This document shows, in pieces, positions 1-9,255 of a DNA stretch of 64,000 bases. This stretch comes from Lachnospiraceae bacterium. Lineage in GTDB: Bacteria; Bacillota_A; Clostridia; Lachnospirales; Lachnospiraceae. How positions within the stretch are numbered: the stretch's first letter is position 1; each line of letters begins with the position of its first letter. The position numbers and the translations under genes are program-made. The DNA lies in NCBI GenBank assembly GCA_024690425.1, contig JAILCT010000171.1:9423-73422 (forward strand). The letters are read 5' to 3'. The notes beneath the pieces were generated by a model, which had not been told where the DNA came from, ran no database searches, and saw only the letters and a program-made list of their open reading frames with translations.

Positions 1-269
1 TACTCTCCCTTGGCCAGAATATATGCCACGGGATATGCAAGCAGCAGACATATGAGAGTCACCAGGACCGCTATTATCAGCGAATACACCAGGGTACCCA
101 TTGTCTTGCTGTTAGTAAAAAAGTCCGTGAAATTGGCAAATGAGACATGTCCCTCATCATCGGTAAAGCCATAGTATATAACTACGAGCAGGGGCATCAC
201 AACAAAAAGTATAAGGTATATGAAATAGGGGATGACCAGCTGCCTTCGGTCAAATTTGTAATTCTTCAA
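1..269 (-). CDS. potB: ABC transporter permease, PotB-like (N-terminal part, cut by window edge)
   Basis: This is the first 89 codons of an inner-membrane permease subunit, probably for spermidine/putrescine uptake. It reads from a TTG start (267-269) with an AGGAG ribosome site about ten bases upstream; an ATG nearer that site is closed by a stop after three codons, which favours TTG. The product begins LKNYKFDRRQL, has one hydrophobic segment (about residues 12-33), an extracellular stretch, and a second membrane helix (about 60-85), as in PotB-type permeases. It starts 44 bases after the stop of the ATP-binding gene, so the two form an operon in the usual potA-potB order. The rest of the gene lies outside the window. 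The substrate is inferred from the neighbouring ATPase. Confidence 0.75.
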   Translation of the reverse strand, partial: MKNYKFDRRQLVIPYFIYLILFVVMPLLVVIYYGFTDDEGHVSFANFTDFFTNSKTMGTLVYSLIIAVLVTLICLLLAYPVAYILAKGE

Positions 270-313
270 TGTATCATTCTCCTGTCATGGGATTTCTTCC
301 AAAACAGCCGGGA

Positions 314-1762
314 TCACACCAGCCTGTAATGCATCTTATTCTTCGGGAACAGAACACTTACCTTATCGTCCTGGTTCCACAGGTCTTCATCATCGACCAC
401 GTAATCGATCTCATGGTCGGACCTTATGGTGTAACTGTAATGATCGCCTATATAATGGAATGACACGATCCTTCCCACGATATCTCCTTCCTTCTCATCA
501 TCGGACATCTCGGCATCCTCAGGCTGGAAGAAGGCTACCACTTCCTTGCCGTGATAATCGACAGCCTCACCGTCCTCGTCAATAAGACGTCCCCTGTGTA
601 CACGGGCAAACGGATACAGGCGATAGGGATCCACAAACCTTGAAAAATCATCAAATACAAGGAATAGGCCCTTCCCGTCAACGAAGCCGTCAATAACTCC
701 GTGGAAGTTATTGATCGTCATATCGTAAGGTATTATGTGGATATTATCGGGAAGGACCGACAGGCCTACCTTCGTCCCCGGTTTATAATGGGACAGGCAG
801 TGGACCTCCATCTCATACTTCCCGCACTGTACAAAAGTGACATAAAAGGTACCCTTGAAATCCGCTCTCGTGACCTCGCCCGTAAGTTGGCCCTCTCCGG
901 GATCGACCACCAGGACATCCTCCGGACGTATCACAGCCTCTATCTTCTTGCCCTGTTCATAGTCATCCACACACTCAAACTCGGAACCTGCAAAGGCTGC
1001 CTTCATCTTACCGGTCATAACACCGTTAAAGATATTGCTCTCTCCTATAAAGTCAGCCACGAAGACATTGGCCGGCTCATTATATATCTCTTCCGGCGTA
1101 CCCACCTGCTGGATCTTACCGTCGGCCATCACGACGACCTTATCGGACATCGTCAGCGCTTCTTCCTGATCGTGCGTAACGAAAATAAAGGTTATTCCAA
1201 GGCGCTTATGCATGTTCTTAAGTTCAAGCTGCATCTCCTTGCGCATTTTATAATCCAGCGCACTTAAGGGTTCATCAAGAAGGAGTACCCTGGGTTCATT
1301 TACCACTGCTCTGGCTATGGCTATTCGCTGCTGCTGTCCGCCCGAGAGCGTGCCGACGCTCCTCTTCTCAAAGCCCTCCAGATCGACCAGTTCAAGAACT
1401 TCCCTGACCTTCCTGTCTATCTCCTCCCTGGGCATCTTCTTCAACTTGAGGCCGAAGGCTATATTATCGTATACGTTAAGATGGGGAAACAGGGCGTACT
1501 TCTGGAATACGGTATTGACCGGACGCTCGTTGGGCGGGAGCGCGGAGATATCACTGCCGTCAAGGAGCACCTCACCTGTTGTCGGCTTGTCAAAGCCACC
1601 TATCATCCTGAGTATCGTCGTCTTGCCGCAGCCCGACGGTCCCAACAGGGTCACAAATTCACCCTCATTTATATCAAGGCTTAAATCCTCTATAACGTTG
1701 GACTTGCCGTCATAACTCTTTTTCACATTATTAAGCCTGATTATCGTATTTGCTTCACTCAT
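314..1762 (-). CDS. potA: Polyamine-type ABC transporter ATP-binding protein PotA, with extended C-terminus
   Basis: This is the cytosolic ATPase that should drive polyamine (spermidine/putrescine) import. Walker A GPSGCGKTT, signature LSGGQQQR and Walker B VLLLDEPLSALD are intact in the first 235 residues, followed by a TOBE-like region. The protein is 482 residues, some 110 more than a typical PotA. The extra C-terminal part looks like a second TOBE-like beta unit (inference). The ATG at 1762 is preferred over an in-frame TTG five codons upstream because GGAGG lies eight bases before the ATG and overlaps the TTG reading. A good promoter precedes it and the permease gene follows. Related MalK/Fbp-type ATPases share these motifs, so the substrate is likely but not proven. 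Confidence 0.85.
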   Translation of the reverse strand: MSEANTIIRLNNVKKSYDGKSNVIEDLSLDINEGEFVTLLGPSGCGKTTILRMIGGFDKPTTGEVLLDGSDISALPPNERPVNTVFQKYALFPHLNVYDNIAFGLKLKKMPREEIDRKVREVLELVDLEGFEKRSVGTLSGGQQQRIAIARAVVNEPRVLLLDEPLSALDYKMRKEMQLELKNMHKRLGITFIFVTHDQEEALTMSDKVVVMADGKIQQVGTPEEIYNEPANVFVADFIGESNIFNGVMTGKMKAAFAGSEFECVDDYEQGKKIEAVIRPEDVLVVDPGEGQLTGEVTRADFKGTFYVTFVQCGKYEMEVHCLSHYKPGTKVGLSVLPDNIHIIPYDMTINNFHGVIDGFVDGKGLFLVFDDFSRFVDPYRLYPFARVHRGRLIDEDGEAVDYHGKEVVAFFQPEDAEMSDDEKEGDIVGRIVSFHYIGDHYSYTIRSDHEIDYVVDDEDLWNQDDKVSVLFPKNKMHYRLV

Positions 1763-1792
1763 CACACTGTCCTCCAAAAATAAATCATGAAG

Positions 1793-1820
1793 ATTATAGC
1801 ATCAAATACTCATCTGTAAC
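1793..1820 (-). promoter_or_regulatory. Sigma-A promoter of the pot operon
   Basis: On the minus strand GTTACA (1815-1820) and TATAAT (1793-1798) are separated by 16 bases, and TGC directly precedes the -10 box, giving an extended -10. It lies 30 bases upstream of the potA start. Confidence 0.7.
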
Positions 1821-1849
1821 AGCATTATCTTAACTTATGGCAAAACTCC

Positions 1850-1878
1850 TTTAAATATGTTAAAAAAACAAGTATAAT
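1850..1878 (+). promoter_or_regulatory. Promoter of the binding-domain/GGDEF gene at 1906
   Basis: TTTAAA (1850-1855) and a perfect TATAAT (1873-1878) are 17 bases apart, followed by GGGAGG (1895-1900) five bases before the ATG. It is divergent from the pot promoter within about 140 bases. Confidence 0.6.
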
Positions 1879-1905
1879 CATAAGAAAAGAGCCCGGGAGG
1901 ACAGT

Positions 1906-4272
1906 ATGGCAAAAGACGAGAGGATTTATCATGTCGGTGTGATGCTCGGTAACATCCATACCCAGCATCCCAAGGAACTTATCGAAGGAATATATGAGGC
2001 GGCGTGCGGTGAGAATGTAAACGTCACGCTCTTTCTGGGTGCCCAGGGCAATGCCTTTGATTTCTGGAAACAGAGCAATGCTTCCGGCACCATGTCGTAT
2101 CATTACCAGTTCAATGACCTGTATGACTATGCCCTGATAAGCAAGCTCGATGTTCTGATCATATCCTACGGAACCCTGTGTATTTATTTCGATCAGGATG
2201 ACAAGGAAGAATTCTTCAGCAAGTTCAGGCAGGTTCCTCTTATAATCCTCGAGGAATACGAGGAAGATTCAACAGACAGCTTCATAATGAGCGATAATTA
2301 CGGCAGCATGACCAACATCATGGAGCATCTCATATGCCACCATAATTATAAGAAGATACTCCATATAAGCGGTCCCCTGAACAACACCGATGCTACCGAG
2401 AGGCGGAATGCCTATCTTGATGCCATGAAGCGCAACGGCCTTCCCGTGACCGACTCAATGATCGGATACGGCGACTACTCGACCGATGTGGATGAGATCG
2501 TAAATAAGCTGTTGGATGATAATCCGGATGCCGAAGCCATTGTAAGTGCCAATGACGAAATGGCAATAAGTGCATACAGGGTATGCAAGCAGCGCGGGCT
2601 GGTGATCGGTAAGGATATCGCGATTACCGGTTATGACGATATAGAACTTGCCCAGCGTATGGACCCGCCCCTGACGACCGCCGAACAGGACGGACTTGAT
2701 ATGGGTTATAAGGCCCTTAAGCTTGCCGTATCCGTGTGCAGGGAACATAAGCCCAAGCAGATCATGCTCCCCGCCCGTTTTAAGCAGAGGGGATCATGCG
2801 GATGCGCTTATTACAGTTCCCACGGCCAGACACTTATGCTGGAGATACTGAAGATGCTTTCGGGCCCCGAAGATCATTCAAATATCGAGGCTGCATCAAC
2901 CCTTGCGGCACAGTCATCTCTTCGAAGCATCAATACAGAAGAAACCACCGCCATGTGCAGGGAATACTATATAAGCTTCCTGGAACTTCTTCTTAAGATC
3001 CGTTCGGGTATCCTCACTGAAGATGACAGGCAGCACATAGGAGCCCAGGCATTGAAGCTGGTCCGCGAGCTGTTTGTGGCTGTTACCGAAGAATACCTCA
3101 ATATCTCACGCTTCAGTGAGACCATGCATCAGGTAACGGAACAGATAATGGCATCTACAACAGAGAGAGAAGCCATGCTCCTTGAGAACCATGTCTTCGA
3201 GGTAACCGATACCTATATAGAATCGTTCGTTATGCATGAGAGTGCCGAGACCTACAACATACTCCAGCGCAAGAACTGGATGGCTCCGGCCATGATACAG
3301 AAGATGATAGAGAATGTCGGCAATGAGAAGAACTTCTACCGCCTGGCCATGGAACACATCAAGGGCCAGGGCGCCAAGAGTGCTTACCTGTACCTGATGA
3401 AGACACCCAAGCGTTATCCCCGCGGCAAGGTGTTTACCTGCCCCAAGGAGATGTATCTTGCCAGTGAATATGTTAACGGTGAGATAAAGTCATATGCTCC
3501 GGACAAGCGGCCCGTCATATCCATGAAGGACGGGATCGGGTCAAGATATCCCAAGACTCCCGGCCACCGCTATGTTGCCTTCATACTCTTCGCCGAAGAA
3601 TATCAGTACGGTCTCATGCTGTGCGAAACCGACGCCGGATCCGTCGGGATCCTCTACGGTATCGGTCTTCAGATAAGCACTGCACAGGCCTACCTTCAGA
3701 TGAGCAAAAAGGAGATGGAAGCCAAGAAGAAGCTTGAGGATACCCTCAAGATGCTCAAGGACAAGAACGAGATCCTTAACTTCATCTCAACGAACGACCA
3801 GCTGACCGGACTGTATAACAGAAGAGGCTTTATGGAACGGCTCATAACCGCCAATAAGGATAACATAGGCAAAAAGGCCGTCATCTTCTTCTCGGACCTT
3901 GATCACTTAAAGCAGATCAACGATCTCTTCGGACACGGTGAAGGCGACTATGCCCTTACCAACGCAGCCGAGATACTCAAGAAAACCTTCAGGCTTCCGG
4001 GCTTCTCCGGGCGTATCGGCGGTGATGAGTTCATATCGTTTATGGTACTGACCGGCAAGGAAAAGCCGGAGAAGATAATTAAAGAAATGAAGGATAAGTG
4101 CAAGGCTCTCAATGATGTAAGCTTTAAGCCCTTCTACGTTGAATTCTCGACAGGGTATGTTGAATTCACATGCTCTCCCGATGCATCGATAACCGAGCTT
4201 ATCGGCAGGGCTGATGAGATACTCTATGAAGCCAAGAAGACGCGCCGGCAGATCATAGCGCGTACTCCCTGA
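1906..4272 (+). CDS. Cytosolic LacI-like sugar-binding domain fused to GGDEF diguanylate cyclase
   Basis: This 788-residue protein has no signal peptide or membrane segment and no helix-turn-helix. It begins directly with a periplasmic-binding-protein-like fold of the LacI/GalR type (about residues 8-305; the stretch VITGYDDIELAQ-like and ending LPARFKQRGSCGC is typical). A helical middle region follows, then a coiled-coil-like segment (about 600-630) and a GGDEF domain with intact GGDEF at residue 705. The likely activity is c-di-GMP synthesis from GTP, controlled by a small ligand. No RxxD inhibitory site is visible at the expected place before GGDEF (RLPG instead). The gene converges on uxaA with a 22-base gap, and a protein of the same layout sits at 17159, so the two bracket the uronate operon. 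The ligand is unknown; a uronate is an inference from position. Confidence 0.85.
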   Translation: MAKDERIYHVGVMLGNIHTQHPKELIEGIYEAACGENVNVTLFLGAQGNAFDFWKQSNASGTMSYHYQFNDLYDYALISKLDVLIISYGTLCIYFDQDDKEEFFSKFRQVPLIILEEYEEDSTDSFIMSDNYGSMTNIMEHLICHHNYKKILHISGPLNNTDATERRNAYLDAMKRNGLPVTDSMIGYGDYSTDVDEIVNKLLDDNPDAEAIVSANDEMAISAYRVCKQRGLVIGKDIAITGYDDIELAQRMDPPLTTAEQDGLDMGYKALKLAVSVCREHKPKQIMLPARFKQRGSCGCAYYSSHGQTLMLEILKMLSGPEDHSNIEAASTLAAQSSLRSINTEETTAMCREYYISFLELLLKIRSGILTEDDRQHIGAQALKLVRELFVAVTEEYLNISRFSETMHQVTEQIMASTTEREAMLLENHVFEVTDTYIESFVMHESAETYNILQRKNWMAPAMIQKMIENVGNEKNFYRLAMEHIKGQGAKSAYLYLMKTPKRYPRGKVFTCPKEMYLASEYVNGEIKSYAPDKRPVISMKDGIGSRYPKTPGHRYVAFILFAEEYQYGLMLCETDAGSVGILYGIGLQISTAQAYLQMSKKEMEAKKKLEDTLKMLKDKNEILNFISTNDQLTGLYNRRGFMERLITANKDNIGKKAVIFFSDLDHLKQINDLFGHGEGDYALTNAAEILKKTFRLPGFSGRIGGDEFISFMVLTGKEKPEKIIKEMKDKCKALNDVSFKPFYVEFSTGYVEFTCSPDASITELIGRADEILYEAKKTRRQIIARTP

Positions 4273-4294
4273 TATGTGCTGCTCCATGATATGT

Positions 4295-5776
4295 TTACAG
4301 GGTCACGCCATCCTTTAATATGGCAATATCCCTGTATCCGTTAATTTCCTGTTTTGTATTAAGTCCCGAAGCCGTGGACAGGACCAGTTCAAGAAGCCTG
4401 TCTGCGGCTTCTTCTATTGTTTCGCTGCCCCTTGCTATCATGCCTGCGTTAAAGTCTATCCAGTTGCCCTTGTTCTCATACAGTTCACTGTTCGAGGATA
4501 TCTTCAGTGTGGGAACCGGAGCGCCGAAAGGTGTCCCCCTTCCCGTCGTAAAGAGGATCATATGAGCTCCGGCCGCTGTAAGGTCCGTAGTCGATACCAT
4601 ATCATTCCCGGGTCCTGACAGGAGCGTAAGTCCCTTGCACCTGACACCCTCGCCGTATTTAAGTATATCGACTATCGTGGAGCTTCCGCCCTTCTGTACG
4701 CATCCGCAGGATTTATCCTCAAGAGTCGTTATGCCTCCGGCCTTGTTGCCTGGGCTCGGATTCTCATACACCGTCTGGCCATGGTCAACAAAGTATTTCT
4801 TAAAGTCATTGACCATATCCACTGCCCTGTCAAATATCTCCCTGTCCCTGCATCTGTTAAAGAGAAGGGACTCGGCTCCGAACATCTCCGGCACCTCCGT
4901 AAGTATGGTTGAACCGCCCATTGATATGAGCTTATCGGAGAACCGTCCGACAGTAGGATTGGCTGTAATGCCCGACAGGCCGTCGGAACCTCCGCACTTA
5001 AGTCCTACTATGAGCTCTGATGCATCCGTCTCTGTCCGTTCAAAGGAACCTGCATACCTGCACAATTCTTCTAAAAGGGCCCTTCCTTCCTTCAGTTCAT
5101 CCTCGGATTTCTGACAGGTCAGGAACTTAACCCGGTCACTGTCCAATTCCTTAAGCTCTTCCTTAAACTGGTCCATTGTGAGGTTCTCACACCCAAGTGA
5201 AAGGACCAGTACTCCTCCTGCATTCGGATGACGTACCAGAGCTGTCAAGATCTTTTTCGTTGTCTCATGATCGTCTCCGGTCTGTGAGCATCCGTACGGA
5301 TGTGTGAAGGTATATATCCCGTCTACAGACCCGCTGACAAGATCCTGATTGTCCCTGACAAGGCTCTGGGCTATGGAGTTGACGCATCCCACGGTCGGGA
5401 TTATCCATATCTCATTGCGGATACCTACCTTTCCGTCCCTTCTCCTGTACCCCATGAAGGTCCTCTTATCTGCGGGCGGCAGATCGTTAAAGGCAGGTTC
5501 ATACGTATAACCTGCCTTCTCGGTAAGGGCAGTCCTTACATTGTGTGTATGGACAAAACTTCCCGCCTTTATGTCATCACTTGCAAGGCCTATCCTGTTA
5601 CCGTACTTGATCACGGGACTGCCTGCACTGATGTCCTTTATTGCTATCTTATGCCCCCTGCCCACATCATCAAGGGCAACGACCGGGTCATACTCTCCCC
5701 TTATCGTCTCTCCCTTTTTTATATCGCGAAGGGCTACAACAACATTATCTTCAGAAGATATCCTAATCGTATCCAA
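4295..5776 (-). CDS. uxaA: Altronate dehydratase
   Basis: UxaA dehydrates D-altronate to 2-keto-3-deoxygluconate (KDG), the last step of the galacturonate branch before the common KDG route. The 493-residue length fits the family. An N-terminal SAF domain (about 1-75) is followed by the large altronate/galactarate dehydratase domain with YGCSQTGDD and the Cys-containing segments LSLGCEN and LKCGGSDG expected for metal binding. Translation starts at TTG (5774-5776) with a perfect AGGAGG seven bases upstream. It is the last gene of the long minus-strand operon, 37 bases after uxaB. No clear terminator is seen before the convergent gene at 4272. Confidence 0.95.
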   Translation of the reverse strand: MDTIRISSEDNVVVALRDIKKGETIRGEYDPVVALDDVGRGHKIAIKDISAGSPVIKYGNRIGLASDDIKAGSFVHTHNVRTALTEKAGYTYEPAFNDLPPADKRTFMGYRRRDGKVGIRNEIWIIPTVGCVNSIAQSLVRDNQDLVSGSVDGIYTFTHPYGCSQTGDDHETTKKILTALVRHPNAGGVLVLSLGCENLTMDQFKEELKELDSDRVKFLTCQKSEDELKEGRALLEELCRYAGSFERTETDASELIVGLKCGGSDGLSGITANPTVGRFSDKLISMGGSTILTEVPEMFGAESLLFNRCRDREIFDRAVDMVNDFKKYFVDHGQTVYENPSPGNKAGGITTLEDKSCGCVQKGGSSTIVDILKYGEGVRCKGLTLLSGPGNDMVSTTDLTAAGAHMILFTTGRGTPFGAPVPTLKISSNSELYENKGNWIDFNAGMIARGSETIEEAADRLLELVLSTASGLNTKQEINGYRDIAILKDGVTL

Positions 5777-5813
5777 GATCTTCCTCCTGATCTGTGTATC
5801 TTTAATTGATCTA

Positions 5814-7298
5814 TTAAGCCTGTATCCTTCTCATGGCTTCATACATTCCGATATCCGCGATGAGCTCAAGGTCATCCCTTACCGCTTCCTTAAAGCCCGG
5901 AAGCTTCTTAAGGGAATCCCCCCACATCTTCTCATTATCCGTAATGGCTTCGGTAAGTTCCAAGAACCCTGCATCCTTAAGCCGCAAGAATTCCTCAAGG
6001 ACCCATTCATCATCCTTTATAAGAAATCCCTGTCCGTCGCGCTCACCCTTAAGGGCTCCTTCTTCAAGAGCCCTGCCGCTGTGGTAGAAGCTTAAATAAG
6101 CTGCGAAGGAAAACGTAAGTACCCTCGGGAGTTCACCCTTCAGCTCATGGTATTCAAGCAGGGACGGCATTACCCTGGCCTTCCATTTCGCGGTTGAATT
6201 CAACGCGATCGACAGAAGCTCATGGTCTATAAAGGGGTTGGCGAACCTGTCAAAAACAGCTTCGGTAAAGTCCTCAAGCTCCTTCTTATCAAGTCCCTTA
6301 AGCACGGGGATTATCTCATCATAAAGGGCCTTCTTCATATATCCCCTTATGCAGTCATCCTCCATGCAGTCCCTTACTATATCCCTGCCGGCAAGATATG
6401 CCGCAAGAACCATTGATGTATGGGCACCGTTCAGTATCCTTACCTTGCGCTTCTTATATGCATCAACATTATCAACCACGCTCACGGCAAGGCCAGCCTT
6501 ATCCGCCGGGAACTCATCCATTATGTTCTTCGGTCCTTCAATGATCCATGATGCAAATACCTCGCCTGCATCAAGAAGGTCATCCCTGTATCCGAGTTCT
6601 TCGCATATCGCCTCAGCCTCGCCCTTGGGATATCCCGGAACTATCCTGTCAACAAGCGTGGAGCAGAAGATATTCTCCTTCTTCGTCCATTTTGCAAAAT
6701 CATCCGGAAGCTCCCAGAGCTTTATATATTTCTGTACGCAGGAAAAGAGTTCGTCCCCGTTCCTGTCTATCAGTTCACATGAAAGGATTATAAAACCCGG
6801 AAGGGCATTCTTATATCTCTCATAGAGAAACCTGGTAAGCTTGCCCGGAAAGCTTGATGCCGGTTCATCCGTAAACCTGCAGTCCGGATCGAATACAATG
6901 CCTGCCTCAGTCGTATTGCTGACGATGAACCTTAAGTCCTTGTTGGCTGCGCATTTCAAAAAGGCTTCATTATCCTCATATGGATTGATGCATCTTGAAA
7001 CACAGGAGATGATCCTCTTCTCATCTACTCTCCTGCCCTTCTCCTGGCCCCGCAGCAGCAGCGTATACAGGCCTTCCTGACTGTTTATGGTATTCCAGTG
7101 TTTACCGGTACCCCTGGGTGTTACCAGAACTACCTTACCGTTAAATCCGGCCTTCTCGTTCATCACGTCGATAAAATGATCGGTAAAAGCCCGAAGGAAA
7201 TTACCCTCGCCAAACTGGAGGACCCTCTCCGGTGCATCCTTTAACAGGTAGCCCTCGTAACCTATTTTCTTAAGTAAACCGTAACTTAATATGTCCAT
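5814..7298 (-). CDS. uxaB: Tagaturonate reductase (altronate oxidoreductase)
   Basis: UxaB reduces D-tagaturonate to D-altronate with NADH in the cytosol. At 494 residues it has the length of mannitol-dehydrogenase-family uronate reductases. The opening motif RVLQFGEGNFLRAF is the family's NAD-binding start, and the C-terminal catalytic region includes RILNGAHTS. The start lies three bases after the kduI stop, so the two are probably translationally coupled. Fructuronate reductase (UxuB) is a close relative. UxaB is preferred because uxaC and uxaA flank it and no uxuA is present. Confidence 0.92.
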   Translation of the reverse strand: MDILSYGLLKKIGYEGYLLKDAPERVLQFGEGNFLRAFTDHFIDVMNEKAGFNGKVVLVTPRGTGKHWNTINSQEGLYTLLLRGQEKGRRVDEKRIISCVSRCINPYEDNEAFLKCAANKDLRFIVSNTTEAGIVFDPDCRFTDEPASSFPGKLTRFLYERYKNALPGFIILSCELIDRNGDELFSCVQKYIKLWELPDDFAKWTKKENIFCSTLVDRIVPGYPKGEAEAICEELGYRDDLLDAGEVFASWIIEGPKNIMDEFPADKAGLAVSVVDNVDAYKKRKVRILNGAHTSMVLAAYLAGRDIVRDCMEDDCIRGYMKKALYDEIIPVLKGLDKKELEDFTEAVFDRFANPFIDHELLSIALNSTAKWKARVMPSLLEYHELKGELPRVLTFSFAAYLSFYHSGRALEEGALKGERDGQGFLIKDDEWVLEEFLRLKDAGFLELTEAITDNEKMWGDSLKKLPGFKEAVRDDLELIADIGMYEAMRRIQA

Positions 7299-7301
7299 TC
7301 T

Positions 7302-8165
7302 CTACATAAGCTCCGTATTGGCAATATTATCCATATCATCGAAATCCTGGTTCTCGCCGACCATGCCCCAGATAAAGGTGTAGGCCCGCGTTCCGGCACC
7401 GGCATGTATGGACCAGCTGGGACTTATCACAGCCTGTTCATTGCGCACTATAAGGTGCCTTGTCTCCTGAGCTTCTCCCATGAAGTGGCATACATATGCA
7501 TCAGCAGGAAGATCGAAATAGAGATATACCTCCATGCGCCTGTCATGTGTATGACATGGCATCGTGTTCCACACACTGCCCGGCTTAAGCTCGGTCATTC
7601 CCATCTCGAGCTGACAGGTCTCTACCTGGCCGGGAAGGATATACTTGTTGATCACCCTGTGGTTAGACTCTTCAAGGCTTCCCAGTTCCTTCTTGTTCTC
7701 ATCCTTTATAATGACCACACCCTCTTCCGGCGTTCCTTCCCTCTTGATGAGGACCGTCGGATAGGTCATATGGGCAGGAGCCGAGTTGATATAGAACCTG
7801 GCGGGCTTACCCGGATCGACCGAGGCAAAGGAAATGTCCTTGGAACCCATTCCTATATACATTCCTTCCTTATACGCGACTTTATATTCCCTGCCGTCTA
7901 TCGTGACCACCCCGTCGCCGCCTATATTTATCACACCCATTTCCCTGCGCTCAAGGAAATATGAAGCCCTCAGTTCACTGCCTGCCGTAAGTACGAGCTT
8001 ATCCCGTACGGGAACCGCTGAACCGGTGATTATCCTGTCGATGTGGCTGTACACAAGCTTTATCTCATCCTCTTTAAAGAGATCGTCGATAAGGAATTCC
8101 TTCCTTAATCTTGCGGTATCATAATGCTTCTCATCAGCCGGTGAACATGCTGTTCTTATCTCCAT
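7302..8165 (-). CDS. kduI: 5-keto-4-deoxyuronate isomerase
   Basis: KduI converts 5-keto-4-deoxyuronate (DKI), formed from unsaturated uronates released by pectate lyases, to 2,5-diketo-3-deoxygluconate, the substrate of KduD. The 287-residue protein has the two-cupin layout of the family and the zinc-binding run PCHTHDRRMEVYLYF with its paired histidines and glutamate. A GGGAGG site precedes ATG 8165. It lies between kdgK and uxaB in the uronate operon. With KdgF (23640) and KduD (16305) it completes the unsaturated branch. Confidence 0.95.
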   Translation of the reverse strand: MEIRTACSPADEKHYDTARLRKEFLIDDLFKEDEIKLVYSHIDRIITGSAVPVRDKLVLTAGSELRASYFLERREMGVINIGGDGVVTIDGREYKVAYKEGMYIGMGSKDISFASVDPGKPARFYINSAPAHMTYPTVLIKREGTPEEGVVIIKDENKKELGSLEESNHRVINKYILPGQVETCQLEMGMTELKPGSVWNTMPCHTHDRRMEVYLYFDLPADAYVCHFMGEAQETRHLIVRNEQAVISPSWSIHAGAGTRAYTFIWGMVGENQDFDDMDNIANTELM

Positions 8166-8200
8166 ATCTTTCCCTCCCTGTCCTGTTATGAACGTGTTTA

Positions 8201-9223
8201 CTATCTCTGAACCCTGCCTGAGCCGTCTCCGCCTGCAAGCTTCCTGACTTCATCTACGGTAACCCTGTTAAAGTCAGCCTCAACGGTATGCTTAAGTGCC
8301 GAAGCGGCAACTGCGAACTCAATGGCATCCTGGGTTGAATACCCGCTTATCAGGGCATATATAAGGCCGCCGCCGAAGCTGTCTCCTCCGCCTACCCTGT
8401 CAACTATCCTTAAGTGATACTGCTTGGAGAAGCAGTAATCCTTGCCGTCGTAGAGCATGCCCTGCCAGTCATTGTCACTGGCTGATATCGATGTACGAAG
8501 GGTGATCGCTACCTTCTCAAAACCGAACTTCTCGGCAAGCTGTCTTGCAACCGACTTATAACCTTCATTGTTGAGCTTACCGCCGTAGATATCTGTTCCC
8601 TCTGCCTCGATACCGAATACATCCTTGGCATCCTCTTCATTGGATATGCACACATCCACATATTCGCACAGCTTCGTCATGGCTTCCCTTGCCTGGTCCC
8701 TTGTCCACAGCTTGCTCCTGTAATTAAGGTCGCAGCTTATCTTCACGCCATGAGCATGAGCAGCCTTGCATGCTTCTATGCATATCTCTACGAGATTCTC
8801 GCCAAGGGCGGGAGTTATTCCGGTGAAGTGGAACCACTCGGCCCCGTCAAATATCTTGTCCCAGTCAAAGTCAGAAGCTGAGGCTTCCTGTATTGCGGAG
8901 TGCTTTCTGTCATATATGCATACGCTTCCCCTCTGGGAAGCTCCCTTCTCCATATAGTAGATCCCTACCCTGTCTCCGCCTCTTACGATATAGCTTGTGT
9001 CAACGCCGAAATACCTTAAGCTGTTAACGGCAGCCTGACCTATCGCATGTGAGGGCAGCTTGGTAACAAATGCCGTATCCAGTCCGTAATTGGCCAGGGA
9101 AACGGACACATTGGCCTCGCCTCCGCCGAATGTAGCCTGAAGCTGGTCATTCTGCAGAAAACGGTAATACCCGTTTGGTGAAAGCCTTAACATTATCTCT
9201 CCGAAAGTTACTATCCTTCCCAT
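8201..9223 (-). CDS. kdgK: 2-keto-3-deoxygluconate kinase (PfkB family)
   Basis: KdgK phosphorylates KDG to 2-keto-3-deoxy-6-phosphogluconate with ATP. The 340-residue PfkB-family protein carries the N-terminal substrate region (GGGEANVSVSLANYG) and the C-terminal ATP/catalytic motif VDRVGGGDSFGGG, where the family more often has GAGD; the catalytic aspartate is kept. AGGAGG lies seven bases before ATG 9223. It sits directly after kdgA in the transcript, which supports the substrate choice over other PfkB sugar kinases. Confidence 0.93.
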   Translation of the reverse strand: MGRIVTFGEIMLRLSPNGYYRFLQNDQLQATFGGGEANVSVSLANYGLDTAFVTKLPSHAIGQAAVNSLRYFGVDTSYIVRGGDRVGIYYMEKGASQRGSVCIYDRKHSAIQEASASDFDWDKIFDGAEWFHFTGITPALGENLVEICIEACKAAHAHGVKISCDLNYRSKLWTRDQAREAMTKLCEYVDVCISNEEDAKDVFGIEAEGTDIYGGKLNNEGYKSVARQLAEKFGFEKVAITLRTSISASDNDWQGMLYDGKDYCFSKQYHLRIVDRVGGGDSFGGGLIYALISGYSTQDAIEFAVAASALKHTVEADFNRVTVDEVRKLAGGDGSGRVQR

Positions 9224-9255
9224 TTTTCATCCTCCTGATCTGTTGGTTCTGTTTA

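Noticed and set aside
314..1777. Longer start of the potA gene at 1777
   Set aside because: The upstream in-frame codon is TTG and overlaps GGAGG, which serves as ribosome site for ATG 1762.
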